Below are positions 45,202 through 55,068 of a stretch of DNA of 64,000 nt, piece after piece. The notes under the pieces were generated by a model. It had not been told where the DNA came from and made no database searches. It saw nothing but the letters and a program-made list of their open reading frames with translations. Within the stretch, counting starts at the first letter, position 1. Each line of letters begins with the position of its first letter. The position numbers and the translations under genes are program-made. The stretch comes from Vibrionales bacterium SWAT-3. GTDB lineage: Bacteria; Pseudomonadota; Gammaproteobacteria; Enterobacterales; Vibrionaceae. The DNA lies in the NCBI GenBank assembly GCA_000169995.1, contig AAZW01000006.1:62001-126000 (forward strand), in the 5' to 3' direction.

Positions 45202-46401
45202 CTACGCTTCAGCGAGTTTAGATGTCGATACTTGAAGTTGTTTCAACTGGTAGACCCAAGCAAATATCGCGACATAGAAAACTGAGCCTCCTGCAATCAC
45301 GCCATTCCAACCAAATAACTGCCAGCAGTACAATAGTAAGAACCCGCCCAAACTGCCACCAATATAGTAGTGCACAAGGTAGAGTGCTGTTGCCGTCGCT
45401 TTGGCGCTTGGTGCTTTTTGACTGACCCAAGAGTAGGCTAGGGTATGCGAGAAGAAAGCCCCGCCACTTATCAGCAATAACCCTGCAAGCATGAAAGGAA
45501 TCTCATCAACCGCACATACCAGCATTCCTAGCAAGCTTATACACACACCTAACAGAATTCCGTTTAACGGGTCGAAACGTAGCGTCCATTTGTTAGACAG
45601 CTTCGAGCTGACGGTACCCGCTAGGTAGCAGAGAAAGATCAGTGATGCTAAGCCAACTGGAACGGAGTGAGGTTCTGACACCAATCTAAAGCCCATTACA
45701 GAATACAGGTTAACGAACAGAGCGAAATTGGCTCCACCAATCAACATAGCAAGCCACAAGGTACGGTTGCGTAAATGCATCACAACTGAGCGATTATGAT
45801 GAAAGAACAGCCCTTTTTGCGGCTTGAAGTTTTGCTGGTCTGGTAGTCGATAGGCAATAAATAAAGCGCCTAATAGCGAGCCCACAACAAAGATCAGCAC
45901 GGTAGCGTGCCAATCGAAATAGTCTGTCAGCAAGCCGCCTAACACACGGCCAAAGATACCCCCTAATGAGTTGGCAGCAATATAGCCACCAATCGCGACT
46001 GCAAAGGCTTTGGGCGTGAGCTCCTCCACCATATAGGCGACAGCAACACCAGCAAAAGCGGCGACCGCAATTCCCATGAATGCTCTAGCAATAACGAGTT
46101 GTAACAGCGTGGTGGTGAATGCCATGCCTAAACCAATTACTGGAATCGCAAAAAGGCTAAATAGGATGATAGGCTTTCGACCAAATGACTCTGAAGCGAT
46201 AGCCCACGGTACTAAGCTAATTGATAACCCAAGTGTGGTGGCAGCAAATAGCCAGTTGATTTGGGTTTCAGACACTTGGAAGTGTTGAGCCATGTGCGGC
46301 AAGATAGGTTGAAACACATAAAGATTACAGAAAATGATAAATGAACCAATCGCTAATGATTGAGTGATCCGTTTGTATTGAGTACTGCCTTTATCGAACA
46401 T
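45202..46401 (-). CDS. MFS transporter (YnfM-like)
   Basis: 399 residues with twelve membrane helices. The motif A loop between helices 2 and 3 is ASESFGRKPIILFS, and the overall pattern follows the YnfM-like group of drug:H+ antiporters. It probably exports small molecules. It is divergent from a LysR gene, with 110 bp and an operator-like dyad between, so that regulator likely controls it. Confidence 0.88.
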   Translation of the reverse strand: MFDKGSTQYKRITQSLAIGSFIIFCNLYVFQPILPHMAQHFQVSETQINWLFAATTLGLSISLVPWAIASESFGRKPIILFSLFAIPVIGLGMAFTTTLLQLVIARAFMGIAVAAFAGVAVAYMVEELTPKAFAVAIGGYIAANSLGGIFGRVLGGLLTDYFDWHATVLIFVVGSLLGALFIAYRLPDQQNFKPQKGLFFHHNRSVVMHLRNRTLWLAMLIGGANFALFVNLYSVMGFRLVSEPHSVPVGLASLIFLCYLAGTVSSKLSNKWTLRFDPLNGILLGVCISLLGMLVCAVDEIPFMLAGLLLISGGAFFSHTLAYSWVSQKAPSAKATATALYLVHYYIGGSLGGFLLLYCWQLFGWNGVIAGGSVFYVAIFAWVYQLKQLQVSTSKLAEA

Positions 46402-46470
46402 TTATCTTGTGCCTATGCGAGGAGTTAAGCTATTTGTGAACAAGTTATCAGCACAATGATGATTAAAGAA

Positions 46471-46507
46471 ATATATTAAAAATATCATCTCCATATATTT
46501 AATATAT
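46471..46507. promoter_or_regulatory. AT-rich dyad between MFS and LysR genes
   Basis: Arms ATATATTAAAAATAT (46471-46485) and ATATATTTAATATAT (46493-46507) are inverted and match at 13 of 15 positions. The site lies just before the LysR start, where autoregulation and control of the divergent transporter gene are usual. Confidence 0.5.
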
Positions 46508-46511
46508 CATC

Positions 46512-47384
46512 ATGCTTGAATCAAAACCTCTTCGACATTTTCTCACCGTTGCTCAGTTCGGCAACTTTACCCAAGCGGCCAAAGCCTTACATATCGCTCA
46601 ACCTGCCTTGAGCATATCCATTAAAAAACTCGAGCAAACACTTGATCTGATTCTGTTTCGAAGAGGAGATAAATCGGTCACTTTGACGGAGGAAGGAAAG
46701 GTACTGTTTGAGCATGCTAAGCGAATTGCTCAGCAGTTTGATGATGCAGAGTTGGCGATGAATGAATTGAAAGGCTTGGAAAAAGGGGAGGTACGTTTAG
46801 GTGCGCCAAGTATGATGGGGAGCTATTTCTTCCCACAAGTCGTTATGGCATTTAAAAGCCAATACCCAAATCTCAAGCTGACGTTGATCGATGCGGGCAC
46901 GGCTTCGATTCGTGAAATGTTATTAAACGGCGAACTCGATATCGGTGTTATCAATCATGAAAATGTACCGGATGACCTAGAAACTGACCACTTACTCAGT
47001 TCTGAAATGTTAGCTGTTGTCGGTAAAGAGCACCCATTGGCGTCACAGTCATCCATCACCTTTGAAGAGTTTTTTGAGCAAGAGCTAATCATGTTTAAGT
47101 CAGGCTATTTCCATCGTGATTTCATCGACGCGACCTGCAAAAAATACGACTTAGATATGACCATCGCATTCGAGACTAACTTGTTGCCAATGATTCTATC
47201 GATCGTAAAGCGTGAGTTCGCCATTACCGCATTGCTTAGCTTGGTAACAGAGTATGAAGATGACGTTGTTGGTGTGCCATTTAAAGACCCAGTAAAACTT
47301 AATCTATCTTTGGCGTGGCGAAAAGAGGGCTATTTGTCTAAGGCTGACAGAACCTTTATCGATTTCGTTAAACAATATGTGTGA
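46512..47384 (+). CDS. LysR family transcriptional regulator
   Basis: 290 residues: N-terminal helix-turn-helix (FLTVAQFGNFTQAAKALHIAQPALS), then the effector-binding domain. It is of the CynR/CbbR-like group by eye. Divergent from the MFS transporter gene, its likely target; E. coli has a comparable YnfL/YnfM arrangement. Confidence 0.92.
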   Translation: MLESKPLRHFLTVAQFGNFTQAAKALHIAQPALSISIKKLEQTLDLILFRRGDKSVTLTEEGKVLFEHAKRIAQQFDDAELAMNELKGLEKGEVRLGAPSMMGSYFFPQVVMAFKSQYPNLKLTLIDAGTASIREMLLNGELDIGVINHENVPDDLETDHLLSSEMLAVVGKEHPLASQSSITFEEFFEQELIMFKSGYFHRDFIDATCKKYDLDMTIAFETNLLPMILSIVKREFAITALLSLVTEYEDDVVGVPFKDPVKLNLSLAWRKEGYLSKADRTFIDFVKQYV

Positions 47385-47551
47385 TTAGTAACATATTAAC
47401 CTCGCAAATACTTGGGATTAATGTCACATTTTTCATGGGTTTATGCGACGCATATCACTATGCGTGGCGCGGATATTAACAGTTTCTAATTTACTTGGTA
47501 TGCATGCCCGTTAAATAATACTAGTACTTTTTGAGTAGTTAGTGAGGGACT
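47385..47551. other. Region before the zinc-ribbon pair
   Basis: Non-coding; contains a short dyad CGCATA-N4-TATGCG near 47450-47465. Probably the promoter region of the 47552 gene. Confidence 0.35.
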
Positions 47552-47677
47552 ATGAAATGTGGATGTAAGGAGCAAACGTTAATACGAATTCGTAGAACGT
47601 TGCTCGACCGAGTGTTAGGAATCAAGGGTCGATATAAATGCAGTAAGTGCGATACTGTCTTTAAAATAAAGGGCTAG
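47552..47677 (+). CDS. 41-residue zinc-ribbon protein A
   Basis: A 41-codon gene with ribosome site GAGGG five bases before ATG. The product starts MKCGCKEQTLIRIRR and ends with YKCSKCDTVFKIKG, giving CxC and CxxC pairs, enough for one zinc. The middle is basic. A paralogue of the same length lies 150 bp downstream, with the pattern Lys-Cys-x-Cys-Lys-Glu, the Arg-x-Arg-Arg block and VLGIK kept. The conserved duplicate is the main evidence that this is a real gene. Function unknown; the ribbon plus basic middle suggests nucleic acid or ribosome binding. Confidence 0.7.
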   Translation: MKCGCKEQTLIRIRRTLLDRVLGIKGRYKCSKCDTVFKIKG

Positions 47678-47827
47678 GTATTGAGATGAGAGTAATGAGC
47701 CCGTTTGAAAATTAATTCGTCGATTATATTATTCTGTGAAAAATGTGTGCCCAACAATATGGTTAACAAGCGGTGACTGGGAGATATTAACTGTCTTTAA
47801 ATTAATCAATTAGGCAACCCTAGCTCC

Positions 47828-47953
47828 ATGAAATGTAAGTGCAAAGAACGAAGGCTCATTAGAGTTCGTAGAACATCAGTCGACAAAGTTCTCGGTATAA
47901 AAGAGAAATACAGATGCGCGTCTTGTAGTGGCGTTCTGAAGGTAAAAGGATAG
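47828..47953 (+). CDS. 41-residue zinc-ribbon protein B (paralogue)
   Basis: Same length and layout as the preceding gene: MKCKCKERRLIRVRR, a VDKVLGIK block, then YRCASCSGVLKVKG. About 60% of residues are shared, with the four cysteines kept. The ribosome site is weak (AGG is 16 bases upstream). It is followed by a bidirectional terminator at 48000. Likely a tandem duplication product. Confidence 0.65.
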   Translation: MKCKCKERRLIRVRRTSVDKVLGIKEKYRCASCSGVLKVKG

Positions 47954-47996
47954 TGGCGAAAAGGGAAAGGTAGACCTTGGTTTCCGATACTGATAA

Positions 47997-48038
47997 CACA
48001 AAGCCCGAATATCTTAGGTGAGATATTCGGGCTTTGTT
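47997..48038. terminator. Bidirectional terminator
   Basis: Perfect stem AAGCCCGAATATCT / AGATATTCGGGCTT, 6-base loop, between zinc-ribbon gene B and the converging glutaredoxin gene. Confidence 0.8.
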
Positions 48039-48066
48039 GTAAAGAGGTATAGCAACTTAAATAGTG

Positions 48067-48303
48067 TTAAGTGTTTTTTGAGTTATACATCTTATCGAAG
48101 TTCTTTTGGTTCCATCCGACCATAATCTGGTCGCCGATTTTAAGCACCGGGATAGAGCGAGCGCCCATCGCTTGTAATTCTTTACGGCCGCGTTGCATCT
48201 TGGCATTCGTTAAGCGGTAAACAATCTTCTTAGAGTCCAAATACCTTTGGGCATCTTTACAGTGCGGGCATTTGTCTGCCACGTACAATACAACACGTTT
48301 CAT
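48067..48303 (-). CDS. Glutaredoxin family protein
   Basis: 78 residues with the redox motif CPHC at 12-15 (YVADKCPHCKDAQRYL) and the cis-proline strand SIPVLKIGDQIMVGW, the thioredoxin-fold glutaredoxin pattern. It probably reduces disulfides or mixed glutathione disulfides in the cytoplasm. Single gene. Confidence 0.88.
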   Translation of the reverse strand: MKRVVLYVADKCPHCKDAQRYLDSKKIVYRLTNAKMQRGRKELQAMGARSIPVLKIGDQIMVGWNQKNFDKMYNSKNT

Positions 48304-48429
48304 CTTTACAGTCTCTTTTTGAGTCTAGCTCTTGGTGAATCTCATTAAAGTGTAACGAATCCTAGGTGATTAGAAAAGTGTGATCAGTTACACTATGCCG
48401 CTCAATTTTCGACGTCACAACGTTTTGAT

Positions 48430-48954
48430 GTGACGCAACTTGTACGGTCTTTCAGCATGCATCCTTCATTACGCTATATTCAAGGCTATCCTAAACACAT
48501 TATCGATCCTGTTACTCAGCTTGTTGAGTCAGGTAAATTGGTGCCGTGGTTTGAAGCTCGCTACCCAAAGAATCATGAAATAAAAAGCGAGAAAGCCCTG
48601 TTTGATTATGCGATTGAGATTAAAAATCGCTATATGAAGAAAACACCACCCATTAGTAAAGTGATTTATGATGGCAAGATCCACCTAATCAACAATGCAT
48701 TAGGTCTGCATTCTTATGTTGCCAAGAACCACGGTGGCAAGATCAAATCGAAGAATGCGATTCGTATCGCCAGTGTGTTTCGTAATGCCCCTGAACCTTT
48801 GTTGAGAATGTTGGTGGTACATGAACTGGCGCACATCAAAGAGAAAGACCACGATAAAGCCTTTTACCAACTATGCTGTCACATGGAACCGGAATATCAT
48901 CAATTAGAGTTAGATGCCCGTTTGTTCATGATTTATCTAGATTTAAAGAAGTAG
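48430..48954 (+). CDS. YgjP-like (WLM/DUF45) metallopeptidase
   Basis: 174 residues. The zinc-binding helix is [20 protein letters not shown], with HExxH and a second His five residues on, typical of the YgjP/WLM group. No signal peptide. The GTG at 48430 gives the longest form; ATG 48457 (MHPSLRY) is the other candidate. rlmF begins 4 bp after its stop, so the two are co-transcribed. Confidence 0.8.
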   Translation: MTQLVRSFSMHPSLRYIQGYPKHIIDPVTQLVESGKLVPWFEARYPKNHEIKSEKALFDYAIEIKNRYMKKTPPISKVIYDGKIHLINNALGLHSYVAKNHGGKIKSKNAIRIASVFRNAPEPLLRMLVVHELAHIKEKDHDKAFYQLCCHMEPEYHQLELDARLFMIYLDLKK

Positions 48955-48958
48955 CCCA

Positions 48959-50203
48959 ATGAGCCAATCACAAAAAAGAACCACGCTAAGCCTATCAAAA
49001 AACAGTGCTTCTGATACAAACCGTAACAGTGCGGATTCAAAAGCGACTGGACAGAACAAAGCTAAGCGAGCTTCTGGTAAACCAAATAACAAAGGCGGGA
49101 AGGGCAAAGCTCCTTTTAAAAAAGGCACTTCTAATAAGAACGCACCCAAAAGATCGAGCGGCGCTCAAAAGCCTGCTGGCTCGAAGCGAACTGGTGGTTC
49201 ACAACGCAATAAGAATACCGTAAAGCCAGTAGCGGGTTTGCACCCAAGAAACCAACACACAGGGCGCTACGACTTCGAGCAATTGGTCGCGGCTTTGCCA
49301 GAACTAAAAGCGCACTTAATTAAGAATCCAGTAGGTGAAGACACGATCAATTTCTCTGATCCATTGGCGGTTAAACTACTGAACAAAGCGTTATTGGCGC
49401 ATCACTATGGTGTTAAGCACTGGGATATTCCTGCTGGGTACTTGTGCCCACCGATTCCTGGTCGAGCGGACTACATTCATAGAGTGGCAGACATTCTTAA
49501 TAGTGATGGTCAGGGTGAACCTTATAATCATCAATCCGTGAAAGCGCTAGACATCGGTGTTGGTGCGAACTGTATCTACCCAATTATCGGCGCCACGGAA
49601 TACAAATGGCGTTGCACGGGTAGTGATGTTGACCCTGTGTCGGTGAAAGCCGCGAATTTCATTGCTGCAAGTAACGTTAACTTAAAAGGTAAGATCAAAG
49701 CACGTTTGCAAGCGGACTCCGAATCTATCTTTAAGGGCGTAATCAAAGATAACGAGCGTTACGATGTCACTATTTGCAACCCTCCATTCCACTCTTCTTT
49801 AGAGGAAGCAGAAAAGGGCACACAGCGTAAATTAGACAACCTAGCGGCAAACCGAGCTAAGAAAGCAGGCCAAACGTTCAAACCTGAATCGAAAAAAGCC
49901 AAGCAAAATAAGCCAACTTTAAACTTTGGCGGTCAAAAAGCGGAGTTATGGTGTCCAGGTGGTGAAGCGGCATTTATTATGAAAATGGCAAGAGAGAGCC
50001 AACTGTTTGCGACTCAAGTGCTGTGGTTCACAACACTAATTTCGAAGAAAGACAACGTTGATATGCTTCGTTCTGAACTTGGCAAGCTTAAAGCGAAACA
50101 CGTGAAAGTCGTAGAGATGTCTCAAGGCCAGAAAGTGAGCCGCTTCGTAGCATGGACTTTTATGGACGACGAGCAAAGACAAGAATGGATCGCGCTTAAA
50201 TAA
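48959..50203 (+). CDS. rlmF: 23S rRNA (adenine(1618)-N6)-methyltransferase
   Basis: 414 residues. A long, basic, low-complexity N-terminal extension (about 90 residues) precedes the RlmF domain: [19 protein letters not shown]-binding [16 protein letters not shown], catalytic ICNPPFHSS, and [11 protein letters not shown]. It methylates A1618 of 23S rRNA. It follows the YgjP-like gene by 4 bp and ends before a terminator. Confidence 0.93.
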   Translation: MSQSQKRTTLSLSKNSASDTNRNSADSKATGQNKAKRASGKPNNKGGKGKAPFKKGTSNKNAPKRSSGAQKPAGSKRTGGSQRNKNTVKPVAGLHPRNQHTGRYDFEQLVAALPELKAHLIKNPVGEDTINFSDPLAVKLLNKALLAHHYGVKHWDIPAGYLCPPIPGRADYIHRVADILNSDGQGEPYNHQSVKALDIGVGANCIYPIIGATEYKWRCTGSDVDPVSVKAANFIAASNVNLKGKIKARLQADSESIFKGVIKDNERYDVTICNPPFHSSLEEAEKGTQRKLDNLAANRAKKAGQTFKPESKKAKQNKPTLNFGGQKAELWCPGGEAAFIMKMARESQLFATQVLWFTTLISKKDNVDMLRSELGKLKAKHVKVVEMSQGQKVSRFVAWTFMDDEQRQEWIALK

Positions 50204-50248
50204 CGGTTCATACATCAAAACTAGAAAGTCTCGTTAACTCTCTTACAT

Positions 50249-50288
50249 AAAAAACGGGCTTGTTGTTCATTCAACAAGCCCGTTTTAT
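50249..50288. terminator. Bidirectional terminator
   Basis: Perfect 15-bp stem AAAACGGGCTTGTTG / CAACAAGCCCGTTTT with a 6-base loop between rlmF and the converging PilW-like gene. Confidence 0.85.
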
Positions 50289-50300
50289 ATTTTTGTGTGG

Positions 50301-51041
50301 CTAAGCAGAGATCAATTCATCCAATTTACTTTGGTACTTCTTCTCAAGCGCATGGTTTCCGGCTTTCTTTTCGAGATCGACTAAAATTTGAAGCGATGGA
50401 ATTTGATAGCCATACCGCTGGTGGAACTTAAACAGACGAAGCCTAGCGTCATTATAATCGGCTTCACTCACTTCAATTTTAGATAACTGTAATATCGACT
50501 TTACTCGGTTCGGATCATGGTCAATGGCGCGTGTGAAGTAATACTTGGCTTGTTCTGTATTACCTGCCTTAAATGCGCAAAAAGCTGCGTTCTCATAACT
50601 GGCGGATACTAAGTAGTAGTAGGGCTGGTCAATGGCGCGATTAAAGTACTTATCGGCCTGTTTATACTCGCCTTGCTTACACAAAAACGTCCCGTAGTTA
50701 TTGAGCACGTTACCGTTTCTTGAGTCTAGGCTTAACGCTTTTCGATACGCAGACCTCGCCTCATCGACTTCACCCACTTGTTCATAGTAATGGGCCATTG
50801 AGAGTCGAGCACGGTAATAACTTGGTGCATGTTTGATAGCAAGCTCTAGGTTTTCACGAGCCCTGACCATATTGCCTTGACCCATGTAACCCAAACCTAA
50901 TTCAATGCGAGATTCCGACATCGCAATCGGGTCGCTTTCTATTTTCGGTGGTCCCTCTGTTACAGAGACACAGCCAACCAATGAGAGAGATGCAATCAGA
51001 GCTGAGAATCGGGTATTTGAAAACAATGACTTGGCAGGCAT
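50301..51041 (-). CDS. PilW/PilF-like TPR lipoprotein
   Basis: Start ATG 51041 is decided by AGGAG six bases upstream, giving 246 residues; the lipobox LVGC ends at Cys24. About six tetratricopeptide repeats follow (RVRARENLELAIKHAPSYY-like units). This is the layout of PilW/PilF, the outer-membrane pilotin needed for type IV pilus secretin assembly. In Vibrio the usual pilW sits with rlmN and ispG, so this lone copy is probably a paralogue. It could serve another secretion machine. Confidence 0.75.
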   Translation of the reverse strand: MPAKSLFSNTRFSALIASLSLVGCVSVTEGPPKIESDPIAMSESRIELGLGYMGQGNMVRARENLELAIKHAPSYYRARLSMAHYYEQVGEVDEARSAYRKALSLDSRNGNVLNNYGTFLCKQGEYKQADKYFNRAIDQPYYYLVSASYENAAFCAFKAGNTEQAKYYFTRAIDHDPNRVKSILQLSKIEVSEADYNDARLRLFKFHQRYGYQIPSLQILVDLEKKAGNHALEKKYQSKLDELISA

Positions 51042-51130
51042 GTGAAGCTCCTTATGAACACCAGACAATCATATGAGATTGATAAACATAAGGTGGTAAA
51101 TCTATGGTGGAATGCGACCCACTCTCCATA

Positions 51131-51195
51131 AAAAAACTGCGTACAACTGGCTTGTTTTCATCGTTAAACGAATCAACAGTTTATTGTACGCAGCT
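51131..51195 (-). terminator. Terminator after metA
   Basis: Arms CTGCGTACAA (51137-51146) and TTGTACGCAG (51184-51193), followed on the reverse strand by a run of seven T. About 30 bp after the metA stop. Confidence 0.7.
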
Positions 51196-51222
51196 TTCTT
51201 TTATTGACTAAATAGCGAATAG

Positions 51223-52164
51223 TTAATCGTCTTTAGTGAAGTTCTCTTCGCTGAAGTGATCCAAATCGTAAGGCGTTTGCTGGTAAACACAGTAGTTTAG
51301 CCAATTTGAGAACAGCAAGTGTCCATGGCTTCGCCAGCTCGCAACAGGTTTGTTGTCTGGGTTGTTGTTTGGGTAGTAATTAATTGGAATCACAGGCTCC
51401 ATGCCTTCACCCAAATCACGGATGTATTCATTGTGAAGCGTTTGTGCATCGTATTCAGGGTGACCGGTCACAAACACGTTTCGCTTGTCTTTCGTTGCCG
51501 CTAGATACACACCAGCGACATCTGACGTAGCAAGGACATCCAGGTCGGTATGCTCTGCTAGATATTCTGGTGAGAAATCTGCATAGCGAGAGTGCGGTGC
51601 TAAAAAGGTGTCATCAAAACCACGCAGAATAGGGTGGTAAGGGTTATGAATTTCGTGGCTGTAAACACCTGAAAGCTTCTCTTTGCGAGTACGCTTTGGT
51701 AAATCATAAAGTAACTTCAAGCCCGCTTGAGCAGCCCAGCACACATAGAGAGTCGAGGTAACGTGCTTGTTAGCCCACTCCATGATGGTTTTTAGGTGGT
51801 CCCAGTAGATAACATCTTCAAACTGAACCAAGCCCAGTGGCGCACCAGTGATGATCAGTCCATCAAAGTTACGGTTTTTGACCATCTCAAATTGACGGTA
51901 AAAGTTATCCAAGTGCTCGGTCGGTGTATTTTTACTTGGACGATCATCGATTCGAAGCAGCTCAACATCCACTTGCAACGGGCTATTGGATAGTAGGCGC
52001 AAGAATTGAGTCTCGGTTTCAATCTTCTTCGGCATTAGGTTGAGGATCAAGACTCGAAGTGGACGGATTTCCTGTGTCGATGCTCTTGATAGCGGCATAA
52101 CAAAGATGTTTTCTTCACGAAGAACATCGCTCGCTGGCAATTGGTCTGGAATGCGAATAGGCAC
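51223..52164 (-). CDS. metA: Homoserine O-succinyltransferase
   Basis: 313 residues, the first committed step of methionine synthesis: succinyl (or acetyl) transfer to homoserine. Key residues are in place: catalytic Cys in [12 protein letters not shown], His and Glu in [11 protein letters not shown], and [15 protein letters not shown]. The start is GTG, decided by AGGGAG seven bases upstream. MetJ operator boxes lie just upstream. It ends at a terminator. Confidence 0.95.
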   Translation of the reverse strand: MPIRIPDQLPASDVLREENIFVMPLSRASTQEIRPLRVLILNLMPKKIETETQFLRLLSNSPLQVDVELLRIDDRPSKNTPTEHLDNFYRQFEMVKNRNFDGLIITGAPLGLVQFEDVIYWDHLKTIMEWANKHVTSTLYVCWAAQAGLKLLYDLPKRTRKEKLSGVYSHEIHNPYHPILRGFDDTFLAPHSRYADFSPEYLAEHTDLDVLATSDVAGVYLAATKDKRNVFVTGHPEYDAQTLHNEYIRDLGEGMEPVIPINYYPNNNPDNKPVASWRSHGHLLFSNWLNYCVYQQTPYDLDHFSEENFTKDD

Positions 52165-52181
52165 AGCTTTCTCCCTAAGCT

Positions 52182-52205
52182 AGATATGTAGACGTCTATA
52201 CTTCT
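52182..52205 (-). promoter_or_regulatory. MetJ operator (three tandem met boxes)
   Basis: Three adjacent 8-bp units before metA: AGATATGT, then a perfect AGACGTCT (52190-52197), then ATACTTCT. MetJ with S-adenosylmethionine binds such tandem boxes and represses methionine genes. Position 18 to 41 bp upstream of the metA start fits repression. Confidence 0.8.
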
Positions 52206-52429
52206 AAATCTATAATAGTTTGATGCGCTTGTCGATATACAAAATGGATAGTTGTAAATTATTTGTGTTTTTATCAAGAGAGCACTTAGTCGCCTTATGG
52301 TTATTGCCTCTGCTTAACAATGCATAGACAATGTACAAGTGTGATTGATTGCTGATATCGGCAGTAATAAGAGCAACACTCTACTATTTACGATAAACTC
52401 ATGTTTTTGATTTAAGCCGAAAAACATCA

Positions 52430-52798
52430 ATGAAGTTAATACTCATTCGAGGGCTGCCAGGTTCGGGTAAGTCAACAAAAGCAAAAACTTATGACGCCTT
52501 GCATGTCGAAGCTGATATGTATTTTGTTAATGAGCAAGGTGAGTACTGTTTTGACCCCAAACAGCTACAACAGGCTCATGAGTGGTGCCAAAACACCGCT
52601 GAAAATGGCCTTAAGAAAGGGAAAGATGTCGTTGTATCGAATACCTTCATCAAGCACTGGGAAATGAAGGCTTATCGCCAACTCGCGCTTAAATACAAGG
52701 CGGATTTAGTGATTGAAGTTTGCCGAGAGAACTACGGCACTATTCACGACATTGAACCATCAGTGCTCAAGCGCATGGCCAGAGATTGGCAAGAGTAG
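52430..52798 (+). CDS. P-loop kinase-like ATPase (AAA_33)
   Basis: 122 residues. The Walker A motif is at the N-terminus (IRGLPGSGKST), followed by HVEADMYFVNEQGEYCFD and VVVSNTFIKHWEM, the pattern of the N4BP2-like / AAA_33 group. It may phosphorylate a nucleotide, RNA end or small molecule; the substrate is unknown. Single gene; DUF3859 gene follows at 79 bp. Confidence 0.8.
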   Translation: MKLILIRGLPGSGKSTKAKTYDALHVEADMYFVNEQGEYCFDPKQLQQAHEWCQNTAENGLKKGKDVVVSNTFIKHWEMKAYRQLALKYKADLVIEVCRENYGTIHDIEPSVLKRMARDWQE

Positions 52799-52876
52799 TT
52801 CTAGGCTGATGTCACTCTATAGGCTGGGTAGCCCCTCATATTTAACTAATAAAACAATTCCAAGGTAACGATTGAA

Positions 52877-53299
52877 ATGGCAAAACGCTCTGTCGTCGTA
52901 GAGATGACTTCTTACGGTATTTACTCCACGTGGGATTCTAAGTCTAAAGACCTACCGAAAATCCAAGAGTTTACCACCACCGTTGACGCTGAAATCGACG
53001 TCGAGTTTGGCTATATCTTGAATATCAAAAAAGCCAAAGGCGAAAAGATCCGTTACTGCATTTATCACCCGGATATCACAACCGACAAAGGCGAAGTGCT
53101 TGAGCCGTTCGATGGTGAAGAGTACGTCGGCAATAACGATTGGGATTTCTACCTAGGCGACACCATTTGGGCACCTATCGCAAACAAGATCGGTAAATGG
53201 CGCATGACGGTCGAACTCAAAGGGAACATCATCGCAGACAAGACATTCGACCTAGTAGCAAAAGACGAAGGCCAGTTCTGGAAGCGCAGAGGGTTCTAA
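52877..53299 (+). CDS. DUF3859 family protein
   Basis: 140 residues, beta-rich, no signal peptide. VVEMTSYGIYSTWDSKS at the start and the compact end GQFWKRRGF match DUF3859. Function unknown. Confidence 0.85.
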   Translation: MAKRSVVVEMTSYGIYSTWDSKSKDLPKIQEFTTTVDAEIDVEFGYILNIKKAKGEKIRYCIYHPDITTDKGEVLEPFDGEEYVGNNDWDFYLGDTIWAPIANKIGKWRMTVELKGNIIADKTFDLVAKDEGQFWKRRGF

Positions 53300-53478
53300 G
53301 AAGCCCAAACCAACAAGAGTTGGTAGTTTGATGAAATGACATCTTTAGTTTAAACAGGTAGTTACACCTCAATAATATAACTAAATCTTAGTCTGAATTG
53401 TTTAACTTTACTATGCTAGGCATGTTGCGGATACTTCTCCGAATTCAAGTCGAAGCTCAGAGTTAGAGAAGTCAATTC

Positions 53479-53868
53479 ATGAAAATTGAGACAGTAATTG
53501 TCATTAGCGTATTGGTACTTACATTATCGGGATGTAGTACCGGTATCAACCATATTGGTGAACCTCAGCAGTTCAACCCAGACGACATAATGGTCGATGA
53601 GTACAGTGTTAAAGATTATGGATATGGTGTTCATGTTGTAGCCGAGTATTCTGAGTATCAAGGAATTAGAAATTCAGAAAGTGGTTTTAGAGGATGTACA
53701 AATATTCTTAATACTGTTGCAACGAAGCATGCTGCAGATAAAGGTGAACGTGTTACTCGTATTAGTTGGAAACAAATGAAAGATTATGGTTACATCGATC
53801 ATGGACGAGATATCATTACTGCTGTCATGAATGTTAACTGTGAATACTATTTCGATTATCTCAAGTAA
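53479..53868 (+). CDS. Putative lipoprotein
   Basis: 129 residues. The signal peptide ends in the lipobox LSGC with Cys19. The mature part has a central segment (YGVHVVAEYSEYQGI) and two further cysteines (RGCTN, VNCEY) that may form a disulfide. No family is recognised. It is AT-richer than its neighbours. Ends at a terminator. Confidence 0.7.
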   Translation: MKIETVIVISVLVLTLSGCSTGINHIGEPQQFNPDDIMVDEYSVKDYGYGVHVVAEYSEYQGIRNSESGFRGCTNILNTVATKHAADKGERVTRISWKQMKDYGYIDHGRDIITAVMNVNCEYYFDYLK

Positions 53869-53885
53869 GCCTTTTCTGGAACAAC

Positions 53886-53918
53886 AAAAAAGCCGAGTCT
53901 TATAGAACTCGGCTTTTT
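53886..53918. terminator. Bidirectional terminator
   Basis: Stem AAAAAGCCGAGT / ACTCGGCTTTTT between the lipoprotein and the converging M20 peptidase gene. Confidence 0.85.
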
Positions 53919-53961
53919 GACATTAGCGAGATGATGTTCGCCATCTCGCTTAGAAGTAAGA

Positions 53962-55068
53962 TTATTGTGTTACGTAAGCCACAACAAACTCAGTGATAGC
54001 AACCATGTCTTTCACTGCAATGTACTCTTCTGTGGTGTGTACTTTCGCCATACCAGTAGATAGGTTAACCGTAGTTAGACCTTTCGCATTGAAGTTGTTT
54101 GCATCACTACCGCCGCCAGTGCGTTTAGTGTTTGCAGTTACACCTAGCTTCTCGAATGCCGATTTGATAGAAAGAATGTGCGGATGATCGTCTGCAATAA
54201 CGAATGCATCGTAAGCACGAGTTGATTCGATTTCTACCTCAGCACCGAATTGCTTCGCACTTTCTTGGAATGTCGAGATTATGTGTTCAACTTGAGCAGT
54301 TAGCTTTTCGCCGTTAAGAGAGCGGGCTTCCGCAACCACTTTTAGTTCTGGCATTACGATGTTAGTCGCTTGACCACCTTCAACAATACCCACGTTCGCA
54401 GTTGTTTCTTCATCGATGCGAAGTAGGTTCATCTTAGTAATAGCGTCTGCTGCTACTTGAATTGCGCTGATGCCTTCTTCTGGTGCTAGACCAGCGTGAG
54501 CAGGGCGACCTTTGATCGTTGCAACGATCTTTTGTTGGCCTGGTGCTGCGTTTACGATAGTGCCGATTGGGCCGCCTGTATCTAGAACGATAGCGTGCTC
54601 AGATTGAATGTAAGACATATCGAAGTTCAAAGACCCGAATAGACCGCCTTCTTCGAATACGGTGAATGCAATTTCAATGGTCTTGTGTGCTTGACCTTCA
54701 GCTTGAATACAGTGAACGGCTTCCATGATAGCCGCAATGCCAGACTTGTCGTCACCACCTAGGATTGTGTTGCCCTTTGAACGGATGATGCCGTCTTCGA
54801 TGATTGGCTCAATGCCGATACCCGGGGTTACTGTGTCCATGTGGCAGCTGAATACTGTGCTACCCGGTAGTGTGCCGTCTAAGCGCGCATAGATGTTGAA
54901 GCCATTCGATACTTCTTCAGGAACCGCCAGTTTGTGTACGTCAAAACCTAGTTCGCCTAACTGCTCAGCCAGCGCTTCAGCAATTGCTTTTTCGTTGCGA
55001 GATTCACTATCGATTTTCACAAGATCACAGAAATGGTCGACTAAACGTTGTTCATTAATTTGGGTCAT
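53962..55068 (-). CDS. M20 family peptidase (PepT-like)
   Basis: 368 residues. Metal ligands of M20 are visible: His in VFSCHMDTVTPG, Asp in LGGDDKSGIAA, the Glu pair in TVFEEGGLFGS, and the last His in TGMAKVHTTEEYIAV. The dimerisation domain lies in the middle. It resembles the peptidase T-like M20 group that cuts di- or tripeptides in the cytoplasm. Single gene. Confidence 0.88.
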   Translation of the reverse strand: MTQINEQRLVDHFCDLVKIDSESRNEKAIAEALAEQLGELGFDVHKLAVPEEVSNGFNIYARLDGTLPGSTVFSCHMDTVTPGIGIEPIIEDGIIRSKGNTILGGDDKSGIAAIMEAVHCIQAEGQAHKTIEIAFTVFEEGGLFGSLNFDMSYIQSEHAIVLDTGGPIGTIVNAAPGQQKIVATIKGRPAHAGLAPEEGISAIQVAADAITKMNLLRIDEETTANVGIVEGGQATNIVMPELKVVAEARSLNGEKLTAQVEHIISTFQESAKQFGAEVEIESTRAYDAFVIADDHPHILSIKSAFEKLGVTANTKRTGGGSDANNFNAKGLTTVNLSTGMAKVHTTEEYIAVKDMVAITEFVVAYVTQ

